Source: CAZIUL01 sp964542475
Lineage (GTDB): Bacteria; Planctomycetota; B15-G4; CAYZWU01
NCBI GenBank assembly: GCA_964542475.1
Contig: CAZIUL010000012.1
Coordinates: forward strand, 40,041-104,040
Length of the DNA stretch: 64,000 nucleotides
Direction of reading: 5' to 3'
Made by a program: the position numbers and the translations under genes. The notes under the pieces were generated by a model. That model did no database searches. It saw nothing but the letters and a program-made list of their open reading frames with translations, and was not told the origin of the DNA. This document shows, piece by piece, positions 63,673 through 64,000 of this stretch; within the stretch, counting starts at the first letter, position 1; the number at the start of each line of letters is the position of its first letter.

Positions 63673-64000
63673 GGTCTGCTCCTTCCATACAAGTACGATG
63701 GAAGCTCAAAAAAAACAAAAAACAAGCGCCGAATGCGGACGGTCATGCACACACTCTCCAATAACAACTTTCGCTGGAGGCTTTTTGGTTCATCCCGTTT
63801 GATTATCGGCATTTCGGCTTAAAATCAGTACCTACCGATTCCTAATCTTATCTTCAGGCATAATAGTATATCATAATAATGAAATTATCTAAAGGACTTT
63901 TATCAAGTTTTTTAAGACGGATCCGGCAAACACGCGGCAGGCATGTAGCCCGAATAATTCATGCTTTATATTAGGTAAGGGCTAGAAAAAAGGCCTTACT
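63673..64000. other. Right-end intergenic sequence with a degenerate repeat A end
   Basis: No gene is recognisable in these 328 bases. TAGCCCGAATAATTCATG at about 63946-63963 resembles the family A terminus (TAGCCCGCATATTTCAT). An AT-rich stretch at 63860-63910 (AGTATATCATAATAATG) may be promoter for the hydrolase gene or a gene beyond the edge. Confidence 0.35.

Overview
The window looks like chromosomal sequence from an uncultured diderm (Gram-negative) bacterium, probably a metagenome-assembled contig. Support for an outer membrane comes from lptF/lptG, an MCE/Mla lipid-transport operon, a TonB-dependent receptor, TatA, several lipoproteins and a tandem Kdo/WaaP-type kinase. Base composition is moderately GC-rich. 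The many HEAT/TPR exported proteins, sulfatase-fold proteins, a gingipain-type C25 peptidase and a DUF3352-like/GspG fusion suggest Planctomycetota or a nearby candidate phylum. That placement is inference; no rRNA or tRNA gene was seen to fix it.

Layout. 1-7.7 kb: a C25 peptidase running off the left edge, dapF coupled to an N6-adenine methyltransferase, and a DUF2891 protein. 7.7-13.4 kb: a PP2C phosphatase/Ser-Thr kinase pair, the AmrS radical SAM protein, and an OmpR/PhoB-type two-component pair whose kinase appears to start at AUA. 13.4-18.1 kb: a tandem 87/88-bp repeat, an 11-bp-periodic pho-box-like operator and a 1256-residue exported HEAT protein, ending in an artificial-looking N gap. 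18.1-32.3 kb: a DUF3352-like/GspG fusion, tatA-sulfatase-glycosyltransferase, queG, a SHOCT lipoprotein, pepA, a TPR protein, a degenerate sulfatase and a SPASM-like radical SAM protein. 32.5-38.7 kb: a HEAT-VWA protein, an AT-hook/H1-like protein and an MCE operon whose ATPase has lost all catalytic motifs. 38.7-49.4 kb: rpmB, DUF4416, lptG-lptF, a double kinase, a zinc ribbon, a mini-HDOD protein, rsgA, a lipoprotein, groES-groEL and a single-domain receiver. 49.4-64 kb: a serine hydroxymethyltransferase/GcvT fusion behind a long leader, a TonB receptor-YfiR operon divergent from a hybrid histidine kinase, an AsnB-like protein and an exported alpha/beta hydrolase.

Several dispersed intergenic repeat families punctuate the region. 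Family A is about 90 bp; one compound copy has 20-bp inverted ends, and its terminus carries a ready-made Shine-Dalgarno plus ATG that serves as the start of the PP2C gene. Family B is about 87 bp and hairpin-bearing. Family C contains a CCGTG(G/T)TTC-type motif. Family D is a GTAGGGGCGGAC-type hairpin that coincides with the assembly gap. No CRISPR array, transposase or prophage was found.
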